Origin: an uncultured Clostridia bacterium
GTDB lineage: Bacteria; Bacillota; Clostridia; Oscillospirales; Ruminococcaceae
NCBI GenBank assembly: GCA_945876755.1
Contig: CAMCPM010000009.1
Coordinates: 1 to 64,000, forward strand
DNA length: 64,000 bases
Direction: 5' to 3'
Shown here one piece after another: positions 15,923 to 25,558 of this stretch (its first letter is position 1; the number at the start of each line of letters is the position of its first letter). The translations under genes and the position numbers were made by a program. The notes beneath the pieces were generated by a model. That model made no database searches. It was not told where the DNA came from and saw only the letters and a list, made by a program, of their open reading frames with translations.

Positions 15923-17140
15923 ATGGCAAGATTTACATTACCGAGAGACCTTTATCACGGCAAGGGAGCAATTGAAAACCTCAAGAATTTCAAGGGCAAA
16001 AAGGCTATGATAGTTGTTGGCGGCGGCTCTATGAAGAAAAACGGTTTTCTTCAGAAGTGTGAAGCATACCTGAAGGAAGCAGGCATGGAGGTCGCTCTTT
16101 ATGAAGGCGTTGAGCCCGATCCTTCCGTTACAACAGTTATGAAGGGCGCAGCTGCAATGCAGGAATTCGGTCCCGACTGGATCGTTGCTATCGGCGGCGG
16201 TTCTCCTATCGACGCTGCAAAGGCTATGTGGATAAAGTACGAGTACCCTGAGTGTACTTTTGAAGATATGTGTAAGGTATTCGGTATTCCCGAGCTTCGT
16301 AAAAAGGCTCATTTCTGCGCAATTTCCTCTACTTCCGGTACAGCTACCGAGGTAACTGCATTCTCCATCATCACAGACTATGACAAGGGTATCAAGTATC
16401 CTATCGCAGACTTTGAGATTACTCCGGATGTTGCTATCGTAGACCCCGACCTTGCTGAGACAATGCCCCAGAAGCTTGTTGCACATACAGGTATGGACGC
16501 TCTCACACACGCAGTTGAAGCATATGTTTCTACCGCTAACAGCAATTATTCCGACCCTCTTGCAATTCACGCTCTTGAAATGATAAAGGAGGATCTTGTT
16601 GATTCCTACAACGGCGACATGGCTGCCCGTGACAGAATGCACGATGCACAGTGCCTTGCAGGTATGGCATTCTCCAATGCTCTTCTCGGTATAGTTCACT
16701 CAATGGCTCATAAGACAGGCGCTGCTTTTGCAGACTTCGGCGCTCACATTATCCACGGCGCTGCAAACGCTATGTATCTGCCAAAGGTGATCAAGTTCAA
16801 CGCTAAGGACGAAACTGCAAAGAAGCGTTACGGCGTAATTGCAGACTATCTCCACCTTGGCGGAAATAACGACGATGAAAAGGTAGACCTCCTTATTGAA
16901 TATATCAGAGGTATGAACGACAAGCTCAACATTCCTCACTGCATCAAGAACTACGGCGCTGACAGCTACCCGACAGAGCAGGGCTTTGTTCCCGAGAATG
17001 TTTTCCTTGAAAGACTTCCCGAGATCGCAAAGAACGCTATCGGAGACGCCTGCACAGGTTCTAACCCACGTCAGCCCTCTCAGGAAGAAATGGAAAAGCT
17101 TCTTAAATGCTGCTATTATGATACAGATGTTGATTTCTGA
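15923..17140 (+). CDS. Iron-containing alcohol dehydrogenase
   Basis: The 405-residue protein belongs to the group III Fe-dependent alcohol dehydrogenases, which reduce aldehydes to alcohols with NAD(P)H. The dinucleotide-binding IGGGSPIDAAKAM motif lies near residues 93-105, and metal-site motifs HTGMDALTHAVEAYVS and SMAHKTGAAFADFGAHIIHG follow. ATG 15923 was chosen because GGAGGA (15909-15914) is 8 bp before it; an in-frame upstream ATG at 15863 has no such site. The candidate Rex site suggests induction when NADH is high. It probably removes reducing equivalents as ethanol or butanol. Confidence 0.92.
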   Translation: MARFTLPRDLYHGKGAIENLKNFKGKKAMIVVGGGSMKKNGFLQKCEAYLKEAGMEVALYEGVEPDPSVTTVMKGAAAMQEFGPDWIVAIGGGSPIDAAKAMWIKYEYPECTFEDMCKVFGIPELRKKAHFCAISSTSGTATEVTAFSIITDYDKGIKYPIADFEITPDVAIVDPDLAETMPQKLVAHTGMDALTHAVEAYVSTANSNYSDPLAIHALEMIKEDLVDSYNGDMAARDRMHDAQCLAGMAFSNALLGIVHSMAHKTGAAFADFGAHIIHGAANAMYLPKVIKFNAKDETAKKRYGVIADYLHLGGNNDDEKVDLLIEYIRGMNDKLNIPHCIKNYGADSYPTEQGFVPENVFLERLPEIAKNAIGDACTGSNPRQPSQEEMEKLLKCCYYDTDVDF

Positions 17141-17162
17141 TCGGCGTTTGTATATAATATAC

Positions 17163-17252
17163 CACTGCGCTTCGGCGCAGGCACACATGATGTGCATTCC
17201 CCTAAACAATCCCTAACGCAAAAGCACCGCCTTTGAGGGCGGTGTTTTTGTT
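17163..17252 (+). terminator. Hairpin series and intrinsic terminator after the alcohol dehydrogenase gene
   Basis: CTGCGC-TTCG-GCGCAG and GCACA-CATGA-TGTGC form two small hairpins near 17163-17195. A proper terminator, CACCGCC (17225-17231) / GGCGGTG (17238-17244), follows, with a TTTTTGTTTTT tail. Confidence 0.8.
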
Positions 17253-17350
17253 TTTGATAATGGTGTCAATACGGTAACAAAAATAACATTTTGGCTTAAA
17301 TGTTTAAAAAATGATTACAGTTTCTGTTTATAATGGCAAAAATATAATTT

Positions 17351-17359
17351 ATGTGCTAT
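17351..17359 (+). promoter_or_regulatory. Extended -10 promoter of the transport operon
   Basis: TG-C-TATAAT directly precedes an early ATG at 17361 that would lie at the transcription start, so the first real gene must start further down (17436). No strong -35 is visible. Another TATAAT lies about 25 bp upstream. Confidence 0.5.
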
Positions 17360-17435
17360 AATGGTCATAATGCAGAATTTTGCGGACTTTGTCGGTTATA
17401 GAAAAGTCCGGGAAGGGAGATTTGCCGTATTACTT

Positions 17436-18326
17436 ATGAAAAATAAAAAGAAAAAGCTTAAAAAGATACTCGGAAACGACAGCGTTTTTCCGTACCTCTG
17501 CCTTGCGCCAAGCCTTATCGGCGTGCTGATTTTTTTCATTGTACCTTTTATCGTAATAATCTACTATTCAATGGTAGATAACCCCATAAACAAGGACTTT
17601 GTTTTCCTTGAGAATTACATAAATATCCTGAAAAATACAGCGTTCAGGAAAGCGGCAATGAATACGCTGACCTTTTCGCTGATCTCCGTTCCGCTTGCAG
17701 TTATTCTTTCAATGCTGCTTGCAATGCTGCTAGACTGCAAGATACCCTTTGTAAGCCAGTTCAGAACAAGCTTTCTTTGTCCGATGATGGTCCCCGTTGC
17801 CTCAGTCGTATTGATATGGCAGGTAATTTTCCACTATAACGGCGTGTTGAACGACTTTCTCTCACACTTCGGAATAGATAAGATCGACTGGCTGAAATCA
17901 CCCAAGGGACAAATCGTTATTCTTGCTTTGTTCCTGTGGAAGAATCTGGGCTATAATATGATATTGTTCCTTTCGGCGCTGAACAATATCCCCAAGGACG
18001 TTATCGAGGTCGCAACTCTGGAGGGAGCAGGTGCATTCTACAAATTTTTCAGAATAAAGCTTAGATATCTGTCTCCGACCATTCTGTTTGTGACTGTGCT
18101 TTCGCTGATAAATTCATTTAAGGTTTTCCGCGAGGTGTATCTGCTTACAGGCGATTACCCCTATGACAGCCTGTATATGCTACAGCATTTTATGAACAAC
18201 ACGTTCCGTAATATCGACTATCAGAAGCTTTCTTCGGCAGCCATACTGATGGCGATAGTTATGGTGATTATCATCGGAGCGCTGTTTATTGCCGAAAATA
18301 AATTCGGGGAGGACGTTGAAGGATGA
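17436..18326 (+). CDS. Sugar-type ABC transporter permease (MalF/UgpA-like)
   Basis: The 296-residue product begins with a Lys-rich segment and has six hydrophobic segments. The permease signature appears near residues 190-215: DVIEVATLEGAGAFYKFFRIKLRYLSP, the EAA-type loop that docks an ATPase. ATG 17436 lies 16 nt after GGGAAGGGAG, a rather long gap. The upstream ATG at 17361 lacks a binding site and overlaps the promoter. The start is therefore the least certain part. It overlaps the next permease by 4 bp and both would form the channel for a CUT1-type substrate. Confidence 0.88.
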   Translation: MKNKKKKLKKILGNDSVFPYLCLAPSLIGVLIFFIVPFIVIIYYSMVDNPINKDFVFLENYINILKNTAFRKAAMNTLTFSLISVPLAVILSMLLAMLLDCKIPFVSQFRTSFLCPMMVPVASVVLIWQVIFHYNGVLNDFLSHFGIDKIDWLKSPKGQIVILALFLWKNLGYNMILFLSALNNIPKDVIEVATLEGAGAFYKFFRIKLRYLSPTILFVTVLSLINSFKVFREVYLLTGDYPYDSLYMLQHFMNNTFRNIDYQKLSSAAILMAIVMVIIIGALFIAENKFGEDVEG

Positions 18327-19249
18327 TAAGATCTAAAACGGCTTCAAAAGCAAGGCTGAGCCTTTCCCGAAAAAAGCAGAAGCTTGTTATGGCGGTGCTT
18401 ACGCTGTTTGCGGCAGCGGCGGCAATTGTTTTCCTGCTTCCCACGGTACTCACTATTGCGAACTCGTTCATGAGTGCTTCGGAAATAAATGCAAACTACG
18501 GCGCGGTTTTCGCCAAAAACGAACAGGGCGGAAAGACCTTCATTTCGGAGAAGATAAACCTGAAATTTATTCCCGATATGGTGTCCTTCAGCCAGTATTA
18601 CACGGTACTTTTTAAAAGTCCCGATTACCTGCTTAAATTCTGGAACTCGGTAATATTGGTCGTACCTATCGTAATTTTCCAGCTTGGAACGGCGGCGCTT
18701 GCGGCTTATGCTTTTGCAAGACTCAAAGGCAGACTGAAAGAGATAATTTTCTTTGTATACATAATCGTAATGCTTATGCCTTATCAGGTAACGCTTGTTC
18801 CGAACTATCTGGTTTCCGATTGGCTTGGAATACTCAACACACGCTGGGCGATAATCCTTCCGGGAATATTCACGCCGTTTGCGGTGTTCCTGCTGTCGAA
18901 AATAATGCGGCGAATACCAAATTCGCTTATAGAAGCGGCAAAGCTTGACGGAGCAGGCGAATTGCAGATATTTATGTATATCTGCCTGCCGCTGTGCAAA
19001 AGTGCGCTGTATTCGGTAGCGATCCTCGTCTTTATCGACTATTGGAATATGGTCGAGCAGCCGCTGATACTGCTTTCAGATACCGACCTTTATCCGCTGT
19101 CGGTATTCCTTTCGCAAATTAATACAGGCGAGATCGGACTTGCATTTGCAGTAGCTACAATATATATGATACCCACGCTGCTTATGTTCCTTTACGGCGA
19201 GGATTATCTCGTTGAGGGAATTGCATATTCGGGCGGCATAAAGGGCTGA
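18323..19249 (+). CDS. Sugar-type ABC transporter permease (MalG-like)
   Basis: The 308-residue protein has six membrane segments and the loop LIEAAKLDGAGELQIFMYICLPL near residues 205-227, the EAA motif. An extracytoplasmic loop after the first helix (about residues 55-90) is longer than in ordinary MalG proteins. It overlaps the first permease by ATGA and is certainly co-translated. The associated ATPase is not encoded nearby; in Firmicutes many CUT1 permeases share a distant MsmX-type ATPase. Confidence 0.88.
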   Translation: MIRSKTASKARLSLSRKKQKLVMAVLTLFAAAAAIVFLLPTVLTIANSFMSASEINANYGAVFAKNEQGGKTFISEKINLKFIPDMVSFSQYYTVLFKSPDYLLKFWNSVILVVPIVIFQLGTAALAAYAFARLKGRLKEIIFFVYIIVMLMPYQVTLVPNYLVSDWLGILNTRWAIILPGIFTPFAVFLLSKIMRRIPNSLIEAAKLDGAGELQIFMYICLPLCKSALYSVAILVFIDYWNMVEQPLILLSDTDLYPLSVFLSQINTGEIGLAFAVATIYMIPTLLMFLYGEDYLVEGIAYSGGIKG

Positions 19250-19283
19250 CCTCAATATACGGAAAGGAGAAAACAATACGGCT

Positions 19284-21167
19284 ATGAACGAAAACGGTAC
19301 AAAAAGGAGAGAATGGGTCAAGAATGCGGCAATAATTTTTCTTGCAGTAATGCTTGTTCTGACGTTCTTTTCCAATACAATAATGAATTACTCGCTTCCC
19401 GAGGTTTCCGCCCAGTATGCAGGCGGCGGAACGCTTTCCGAGCAGATCCGTGGAAGCGGAACTGTTGAAGCAAATCAGACATACGACGTAAAAATCAATG
19501 AAACGAGAACTATTGCGTCTGTTGACGTAAAGGTCGGAGACGAGGTGCAAAAGGGTCAGACTATAATCACCCTTGAGGACAGTGAAAGCACCGAGCTTAC
19601 CGAAGCGCAGAAAACTCTTGACAGTCTCAAGCTTGACTATGAAAAAGCACTTCTTGCAAACGGAGTGGATTACAGCCTTGACAATCTGAGCATCAGTAAT
19701 AAAGAAGAGGACATTGCCCTTGCTAAAGATGACCTTTCAAAGCTTTCTTACTATAAGGAAGAATACGACAAGGCAAAGGACAAGGTAAAGGACTATGAAA
19801 CCAAGGCCAATGCCATCAACGACAGCCTTACAGCGCTTGCTTCAGAGGATTACGCTTCGCTGGGAGAAAGCTATTACAGCCGTATAACCTCCGCAAAGAC
19901 AGCTCTTGACGCAAAGGAAAAGACAAAGGCAAAAACGGAAGAAAAAATCAAGGAGTATGAAAGTGATATTGCTTCCGGAGGAAATCAGGAATCTATTTCC
20001 GCTGCTAAAAAAGCTATTGACAACAAGCTTCTTGAAATATCCCAGACACAGGAAAGCATTGATGACGAATATCTTAAAGACGACCCGAGCCTTGAAACTA
20101 TCAAGTCTCTTGAAAAAACACTTCAGCAGCTTGAGCTTGACCTGACTCATCTTCAGGAGGACTATAACAATGAGCTTTCAAAGTCGAGTACATATTACAG
20201 AAACAAGCAGCTGCTCAATGCAGAAAAAACTACTCTGAATATTAATCAGAAGGAATATGACAGTGCAAAGAAAAAGCTTGACGATACGCTGGCTTCTATC
20301 AAGCTTGAACTGAAAACCAAGCTTGCCGAACTTCAGGAAAAGCTTGACGACGCAAAGGAAAAGGAGTCGGAGCTTCAGAGCAAAGCAAGCAAAACCGTTG
20401 AGGAAGCAGAAAGCGAGATACGTTCAATGGAGCGTGAGCTTGAGCAGATGAAGCTGACTCTTGCTCAGAAGCAGCAGGATGACGCCGAGGCTGCCGGAAC
20501 GGCTGCTCTTGACCTGAAAGCAAAGCAGGACGCAATTTCAGACCAGGAAAAGGTCGTTGAAAAGCTTTCATCAAAGTCAGTAGGCGCAAAGATCACAGCA
20601 CAGGTAAGCGGCAAGATCTCCGAACTGCCTTTTGTTGCAGGAGAAGAAGCTGCGCAGGGCTCCTCGGTCGCAAAAATCGAAATGACCGAAAAGGGCTACA
20701 CGCTTGAAATGACCGTAACTGTCGAGCAGGCAAAGAAGGTCAAGGTAGGCGACGAGGCTGAAATACAGTATTTCTATTACGGCAACGCTTCGGCAGTGCT
20801 TCAGTCGATCACGCCTGACAAGACAAATCCGGCGAAGAACAAAATTCTGAAATTTGCCGTAACAGGCGATGTTACTCCCGGACAGACTCTCCAGATAGCA
20901 ATGGGTTCAAAGGGTCAGAACTATGAAATGATAGTTCCCAACAGCGCAGTCCGTGAGGACAATAACGGAAAATTCGTGCTTGCCGTTGTGGCAAAGAGCA
21001 GTCCTCTGGGCAACCGCTATATTGCGCAGAGAGTCGATATTGAAGTGCTTGCTTCGGATGATAAGTCATCAGCCGTATCAGGTGCATTTTACGAAAGTAC
21101 ATTTATTATCACGACCTCTACAAAGCCTATCGAAGCAGGTATGCAGGTAAGACTTGTTGAATCCTGA
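19284..21167 (+). CDS. HlyD/RND-type membrane-fusion protein with long coiled coil
   Basis: The 627-residue protein has one N-terminal membrane helix (about residues 14-36), a first half of a biotinyl-lipoyl-like domain (RGSGTVEANQTYDV, IASVDVKVGDEVQKGQTIITLED) and then a Lys/Glu/Leu-rich coiled coil over about residues 105-430. The domain closes with AKITAQVSGKISELPFVAGEEAAQGS and is followed by beta-barrel and membrane-proximal domains. Such proteins normally join a MacB or RND transporter. Here it sits inside a sugar-type ABC operon and precedes a MacB-like periplasmic protein. AAAGGAG lies 14 nt before the ATG, longer than usual. Confidence 0.88.
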   Translation: MNENGTKRREWVKNAAIIFLAVMLVLTFFSNTIMNYSLPEVSAQYAGGGTLSEQIRGSGTVEANQTYDVKINETRTIASVDVKVGDEVQKGQTIITLEDSESTELTEAQKTLDSLKLDYEKALLANGVDYSLDNLSISNKEEDIALAKDDLSKLSYYKEEYDKAKDKVKDYETKANAINDSLTALASEDYASLGESYYSRITSAKTALDAKEKTKAKTEEKIKEYESDIASGGNQESISAAKKAIDNKLLEISQTQESIDDEYLKDDPSLETIKSLEKTLQQLELDLTHLQEDYNNELSKSSTYYRNKQLLNAEKTTLNINQKEYDSAKKKLDDTLASIKLELKTKLAELQEKLDDAKEKESELQSKASKTVEEAESEIRSMERELEQMKLTLAQKQQDDAEAAGTAALDLKAKQDAISDQEKVVEKLSSKSVGAKITAQVSGKISELPFVAGEEAAQGSSVAKIEMTEKGYTLEMTVTVEQAKKVKVGDEAEIQYFYYGNASAVLQSITPDKTNPAKNKILKFAVTGDVTPGQTLQIAMGSKGQNYEMIVPNSAVREDNNGKFVLAVVAKSSPLGNRYIAQRVDIEVLASDDKSSAVSGAFYESTFIITTSTKPIEAGMQVRLVES

Positions 21168-21190
21168 TAAAATAAAGACAAAACATCGGA

Positions 21191-21232
21191 AAGGAGGTAT
21201 GCTTCTTTGCGGAGGCAGTGTAATTATATATG
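21191..21232 (+). promoter_or_regulatory. Ribosome binding site separated from start codon by hairpin
   Basis: AAGGAGG (21191-21197) is 32 nt from ATG 21230. TGCTTC (21200-21205) pairs with GAGGCA (21212-21217, one wobble) around TTTGCG. The effective spacing without the hairpin is 14 nt. The hairpin is almost the same sequence as that at 60573-60592. Confidence 0.7.
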
Positions 21233-22300
21233 AAACGTAAGCATATAATTTTCAGTATCCTTTGCGGGATATCACTGATATTTTTTGCGGTAATGAGCAT
21301 TATTTCCGCTGACGTGAAAAGCTCTCTGCCCGACCAGCATACTGTCAGCCGATGGACTGACGGCAGCGCTTCCTATGCACAGGTAAGCGTTTTTACCGAC
21401 TCGGCAGCTGCTCTTAATATAGACGGCATCTTTACCGCAAGAGTAAATATCAACAAGAAGCTTGTGGAAAATTCTCTTGTTCCCGAAAAAGAAAACACAC
21501 GGCTTTGGGCGGACGCTTTTTCTTCACCTCAAAGCAAGGCTTCCGTATACTCCGAGCATGGCTCTTCCGATGCGAATATGATAATAACGGGCGGAGACTT
21601 CTTTCTGTTTCATCCGTTGGAACTTGTTTCGGGCTATTACTATTCGGACGACGACCTGATGCACGACAGAGTCCTTATTGACGAAGTCCTTGCATGGCAG
21701 CTTTACGGCTCTTCGGATATTGCCGGCAAGCCTGTTGTAATTGACGGAAAATATTTCTACATATCCGGCGTGTTCAGGCAGAGTGATAATTCCGATGTAA
21801 AGAAAACCTACGGCTCATCTCCGAGAATGTTTATGCACTACGGCGGATATGAGCTTCTCGGAAAAGGAGAGGCAAGCTTTACCTGCTATGAAGCGTGCCT
21901 GCCGAGTCCCGTGACGGGTCTTGGTACAAAAATAATTACAGAAACGCTTTCTCCCGATGAAAACAATTCGAGAGTTGTTGAGAATTCTTCACGGTACAGC
22001 CTGAAAAAGCGTTTCGGTATCCTCACTGATTTCGGTATGCGTTCGGTTGTGGACAGCGCCGTGGTATATCCATATTGGGAAAACGCCGCAAGGATCACCG
22101 AAGATAAGTCAGCGCTGCTGCTTGTAATGCAGCTAATCGGACTTGCAATGCCGTTTTCGGTTCTCATATACCTGTTTGTACTGCTCGTTAAAAACAGGAA
22201 AAAGCTTTTACACAAAGCTGTAAGTGCGTTAATGCGCATTTTAGATAAATTAATAGCAAAATTGAAAAACATAAAACTGTCCCGTTTAAGGGTCAGGTGA
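21230..22300 (+). CDS. MacB-like periplasmic-domain membrane protein without FtsX core
   Basis: The 356-residue product has an N-terminal helix (about residues 7-27), a large extracytoplasmic domain (about 28-290) resembling the MacB periplasmic core (SGYYYSDDDLMHDRVLIDEVLAWQLYGSSDIAGKPVVIDGK, i.e. MacB-type G-R-x-F ... V-I/L and L-G-K-x-I-x-I themes), one C-terminal helix (about 293-320) and a basic cytoplasmic tail. A complete MacB/FtsX permease has four helices; this one has two. It may be a scaffold pairing with the membrane-fusion protein encoded just upstream. Assignment to the MacB fold is by pattern only. Confidence 0.6.
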   Translation: MKRKHIIFSILCGISLIFFAVMSIISADVKSSLPDQHTVSRWTDGSASYAQVSVFTDSAAALNIDGIFTARVNINKKLVENSLVPEKENTRLWADAFSSPQSKASVYSEHGSSDANMIITGGDFFLFHPLELVSGYYYSDDDLMHDRVLIDEVLAWQLYGSSDIAGKPVVIDGKYFYISGVFRQSDNSDVKKTYGSSPRMFMHYGGYELLGKGEASFTCYEACLPSPVTGLGTKIITETLSPDENNSRVVENSSRYSLKKRFGILTDFGMRSVVDSAVVYPYWENAARITEDKSALLLVMQLIGLAMPFSVLIYLFVLLVKNRKKLLHKAVSALMRILDKLIAKLKNIKLSRLRVR

Positions 22301-22316
22301 AAGGAAGGATCATCTG

Positions 22317-24674
22317 ATGAATAAAACAGCATCAAGAATAACCGCTGCGGTAATGGCTGCGGCTATGGCGCTTTCGTTTTCCTCATGCGGAAAAAATGAA
22401 GCCGTACTCGCTTCAAAGGAGCACGTCTACTCAGCGCAGAAAATTGCACTGCCGGATGGACTTGACTACATTAACAAACTGCTTTATGCAAATGAAAAGA
22501 TCTATGTAGTCGGCGACAAGTCCTCAACTCAGGGCGAGGGCGAAAATATGATCTACACAAGCGAGACAAAAATGCAGATCATCGACCTTGAGGGAAATCT
22601 TGTCAAGGAAAATACTCTCAGCAGCAACGACGGAACATCAAATGCCAGCAGATACATTTCAAACATGATGGTTGACGAAAGCGGAAATATTATCGCTGTT
22701 GAAAACTGCTATGAATGGAATGAAACAACAGGCGAATCAAAAGAGGATATTTTCATTGTAAAATATGACGGAGACGGCAATGCAGTTTCCGAAGTAAATC
22801 TTTCAGGCTTAAAGGAAGCTGCAATGAAGGAAACAGGAAATGATTATTTCTATGTTGACAACTTTACGCTTGCAAAAGACGGCACATATCTTATTCTCAG
22901 CAACGGAATAATTTTTGCTGCGGACGAAAAAGGCAACCTTAAATATACCGTCAAGAACGACAAAATGACCGATAACTCATGGACGAACGGTCTGTATATT
23001 GCAGGCGACGGACGTATTTTAACAATGGTTACAACAGGTGAAATGGTCGGCGACGAATACAAATCCGAATCCAAGCTTTATGAAGTTGACCTTGAAAATA
23101 AAAAGCTTGGAAATGAATACCCTTACAGTCAGAACGGTACAATAATGAACGGTACCGAAAAGTACGACCTGCTTATTTCAAGGGATTCGGGTCTTTTCGG
23201 ATATGACATTGAAACAGGTGAGACCGAGATAATTATCGACTGGCTCAAGTCGGGAATTGATACGACAGCAATGAACAGCGAAAGCACGACTGTACTCAAT
23301 GACGGCAGGATACTCTGCGTGACATACGATTACAATTATGAAGGCGGCGGCGGATACAGTTGGTCAAGCAGCGATCAGGTAATAAATATCCTTACCGAGG
23401 TGGACCCTTCAACTATCCCCGACAAAAAGCTTATCAAGCTTTATGCTCTCTGGCTGGATGCCGGTATAAAACGTCAGATAGTTGAGTTCAACAAAAACAG
23501 TCAGGAATATGAAATTGAGCTTACTTCCTACAGCGATTATGCAGCAAACAACTGGCAGGACGCAGTTACAAAGCTTAATAACGATATGATCTCGGGAAAT
23601 CTGCCCGATATTATCGTACTTGACAGTAATCTTCCGGTAAACAGCTATATTTCAAAGGGACTTCTTGCCGACCTCTATCAGTTTATGGATAACGATGAAA
23701 CGATCAATCGTTCTGATTTTGTTGAAAGCGTTCTGAAAGCATATGAGGTTGACGGCAAGCTGTATGAGCTTATCCCAAGCTTCAATATGCAGACTATCGT
23801 CGGCAAAACTTCTGAAGTCGGCGAAAATCCCGGCTGGACAATGGACGAATTTATTGCGCTTGCAGACGCTAATCCCGATAAATCAATATTCGGAGCAGAA
23901 ATGAGCCGCGATAACTTCTTTAATTCTATTATCAATGCTTGCGGCGGAAGCTTTATAAATTATACTACGGGTGAATGTTCGTTCAATTCCGACGAATTTA
24001 TAAAGTTACTTGAATTTTCCAACCGCTTCCCACAAAAAATTGATTACGACGCACTTTACGCAGATGATTCCTACTGGCAGGAATCGCAGAACCAGTACCG
24101 CAGCGGAAAAACTCTGCTTAATATGGAATATATGTACAGCTTTACCCAGATGCGCGAACTTGAACAGGGAAGATTCGGCGAGCCGATAACCTTCAAGGGC
24201 TATCCGGGAGCAGCAGGAAACGGCTCAGCATTTAATGCAAATACCGAGATCGCAATTACCTCAAAGGCGGCAAACCCCGAGGGCGCATGGGAATTTATCA
24301 AATATTTCCTTTCCGAAGAATATCAGGATCAGTTCACATATGGATTTCCTGTAAAAAAATCCTCACTTGAAAAGCTGATGGCAAAGGCAAAGGAAAAGCC
24401 CTATTGGCTTGATGAAAATAATGAGAAGCAGGAATACGATCCAACCTACTGGAACGGCTCGGAAGAAATAAAAATCGGCGTAAATACCGACGCTGACAAT
24501 CAGAAGCTCCTTGACCTTATCAATTCCACTACTGCCGTAAGCCGCTATGACCAGAAGATAATCGAGATCATCAGCGAGGAAGCCGCTGCATTCTTTGAGG
24601 GTCAGAAGTCGGCTCAGGAGGTTGCGGATATTATCCAGAACCGCGTTTCCAACTATATTGCGGAAAACCGCTAA
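22317..24674 (+). CDS. Solute-binding lipoprotein with N-terminal propeller-like region
   Basis: The 785-residue protein starts with a signal peptide and lipobox F-S-S-C (Cys24). Residues about 40-370 form repeated short beta-strand units with G-x-x-I/L-x-x-x-x-x-x-x-x-Y patterns typical of a beta propeller. Residues about 375-785 match an extracellular solute-binding protein family 1 (sugar-binding) domain, including the GSAFNANTEIAITSKAANPEGAWEF segment. The extra 330-residue N-terminal part is unusual for ABC binding proteins. AAAGGAAGGATC precedes the ATG. It closes the transport operon and would deliver ligand to the two permeases. Confidence 0.82.
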   Translation: MNKTASRITAAVMAAAMALSFSSCGKNEAVLASKEHVYSAQKIALPDGLDYINKLLYANEKIYVVGDKSSTQGEGENMIYTSETKMQIIDLEGNLVKENTLSSNDGTSNASRYISNMMVDESGNIIAVENCYEWNETTGESKEDIFIVKYDGDGNAVSEVNLSGLKEAAMKETGNDYFYVDNFTLAKDGTYLILSNGIIFAADEKGNLKYTVKNDKMTDNSWTNGLYIAGDGRILTMVTTGEMVGDEYKSESKLYEVDLENKKLGNEYPYSQNGTIMNGTEKYDLLISRDSGLFGYDIETGETEIIIDWLKSGIDTTAMNSESTTVLNDGRILCVTYDYNYEGGGGYSWSSSDQVINILTEVDPSTIPDKKLIKLYALWLDAGIKRQIVEFNKNSQEYEIELTSYSDYAANNWQDAVTKLNNDMISGNLPDIIVLDSNLPVNSYISKGLLADLYQFMDNDETINRSDFVESVLKAYEVDGKLYELIPSFNMQTIVGKTSEVGENPGWTMDEFIALADANPDKSIFGAEMSRDNFFNSIINACGGSFINYTTGECSFNSDEFIKLLEFSNRFPQKIDYDALYADDSYWQESQNQYRSGKTLLNMEYMYSFTQMRELEQGRFGEPITFKGYPGAAGNGSAFNANTEIAITSKAANPEGAWEFIKYFLSEEYQDQFTYGFPVKKSSLEKLMAKAKEKPYWLDENNEKQEYDPTYWNGSEEIKIGVNTDADNQKLLDLINSTTAVSRYDQKIIEIISEEAAAFFEGQKSAQEVADIIQNRVSNYIAENR

Positions 24675-24703
24675 AATTATTTACCTGTGAAAGGCTGAAA
24701 TTT

Positions 24704-25462
24704 ATGAGCAAAGGCTATATTCATTCAATTGAATCCTGCGGAACGGTAGACGGTCCGGGCATACGGTACGTTGTGTTCATGCAGGGCTGCCCGATGCGGT
24801 GTCTGTACTGCCACAATCCCGATACATGGAGCTTTGACGGCGGCAGGGAAATTACCGTGGAAGAAATTATGAACGGCTGGGAAAGCTGCAAGGAATTTCT
24901 GAAAAACGGCGGAATAACCGTAACGGGCGGCGAGCCTTTGGCGCAGATAGATTTTGTTACCGAGCTTTTCGAGGAGGCAAAGCGCAGGGAAATACATACC
25001 TGCCTTGACACCTCCGGCGTGACTTTCAGCAGAAATCCGCAGACTCTTGAAAAGTTTGACCGCCTGATGAAAAGTACCGATATTGTCATGCTTGATATAA
25101 AGCACATTGAATCCGAAGCACATAAAAAGCTGACGGGTCACGACAATGCAAATATACTTGATTTTGCGGAATATCTCTGTGAAAAGGGCGTTGAAATGTG
25201 GATACGTCATGTTGTTGTACCCGGGATTACCTATGACGAAGCTGCGCTTCACGATTTGGGGTACTTCATCGGCGGACTGCGAAATCTGAAAGCTCTGGAC
25301 GTTCTCCCGTATCACAATATGGGCAGGGAAAAGTATGAACGGCTGGGACTTGAATATCCGCTTGGAGATACGCCTCCGCTTGAAAAGGCAGATGCGGCAA
25401 AAGCGAGAGATATCATCATGCAGGGAATCAAAGACCGGCTTAAAGCTAAAAATGCTGATTAA
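24704..25462 (+). CDS. pflA: Pyruvate formate-lyase activating enzyme (radical SAM)
   Basis: The 252-residue protein has the radical-SAM motif C29-x3-C33-x2-C36 within MQGCPMRCLYCHNP, the GPGIRYVVF lead-in and the TGGEPL motif near residue 73, all typical for PflA. It makes the glycyl radical on pyruvate formate-lyase using S-adenosylmethionine. No pflB is adjacent, so its partner must be encoded elsewhere. It follows the transport operon after 29 bp, but without obvious functional link. A bidirectional terminator lies downstream. Confidence 0.92.
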   Translation: MSKGYIHSIESCGTVDGPGIRYVVFMQGCPMRCLYCHNPDTWSFDGGREITVEEIMNGWESCKEFLKNGGITVTGGEPLAQIDFVTELFEEAKRREIHTCLDTSGVTFSRNPQTLEKFDRLMKSTDIVMLDIKHIESEAHKKLTGHDNANILDFAEYLCEKGVEMWIRHVVVPGITYDEAALHDLGYFIGGLRNLKALDVLPYHNMGREKYERLGLEYPLGDTPPLEKADAAKARDIIMQGIKDRLKAKNAD

Positions 25463-25521
25463 TGATTTTCCTGATATTAACGTCACCGAGCGCAAATTAT
25501 AGTTTATCTTTTAAAACAACA

Positions 25522-25556
25522 AAAACCGAGAAGAATCCGTTCTTCCCGGTTTTTAG
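25522..25556. terminator. Bidirectional terminator between pflA and an acetyltransferase gene
   Basis: AAAACCGAGAAGAA (25522-25535) pairs with TTCTTCCCGGTTTT (25540-25553) apart from one A-C mismatch, giving T tracts on both strands. Confidence 0.8.
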
Positions 25557-25558
25557 TA

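Noticed and set aside
17361..17435. Early ATG for the first sugar permease
   Set aside because: It lies at the expected transcription start and has no binding site; the added residues are not permease-like.
24704..25462. pflA as the last gene of the transport operon
   Set aside because: The gap is short, but no functional tie exists and an unseen promoter cannot be excluded; it was left unlinked.
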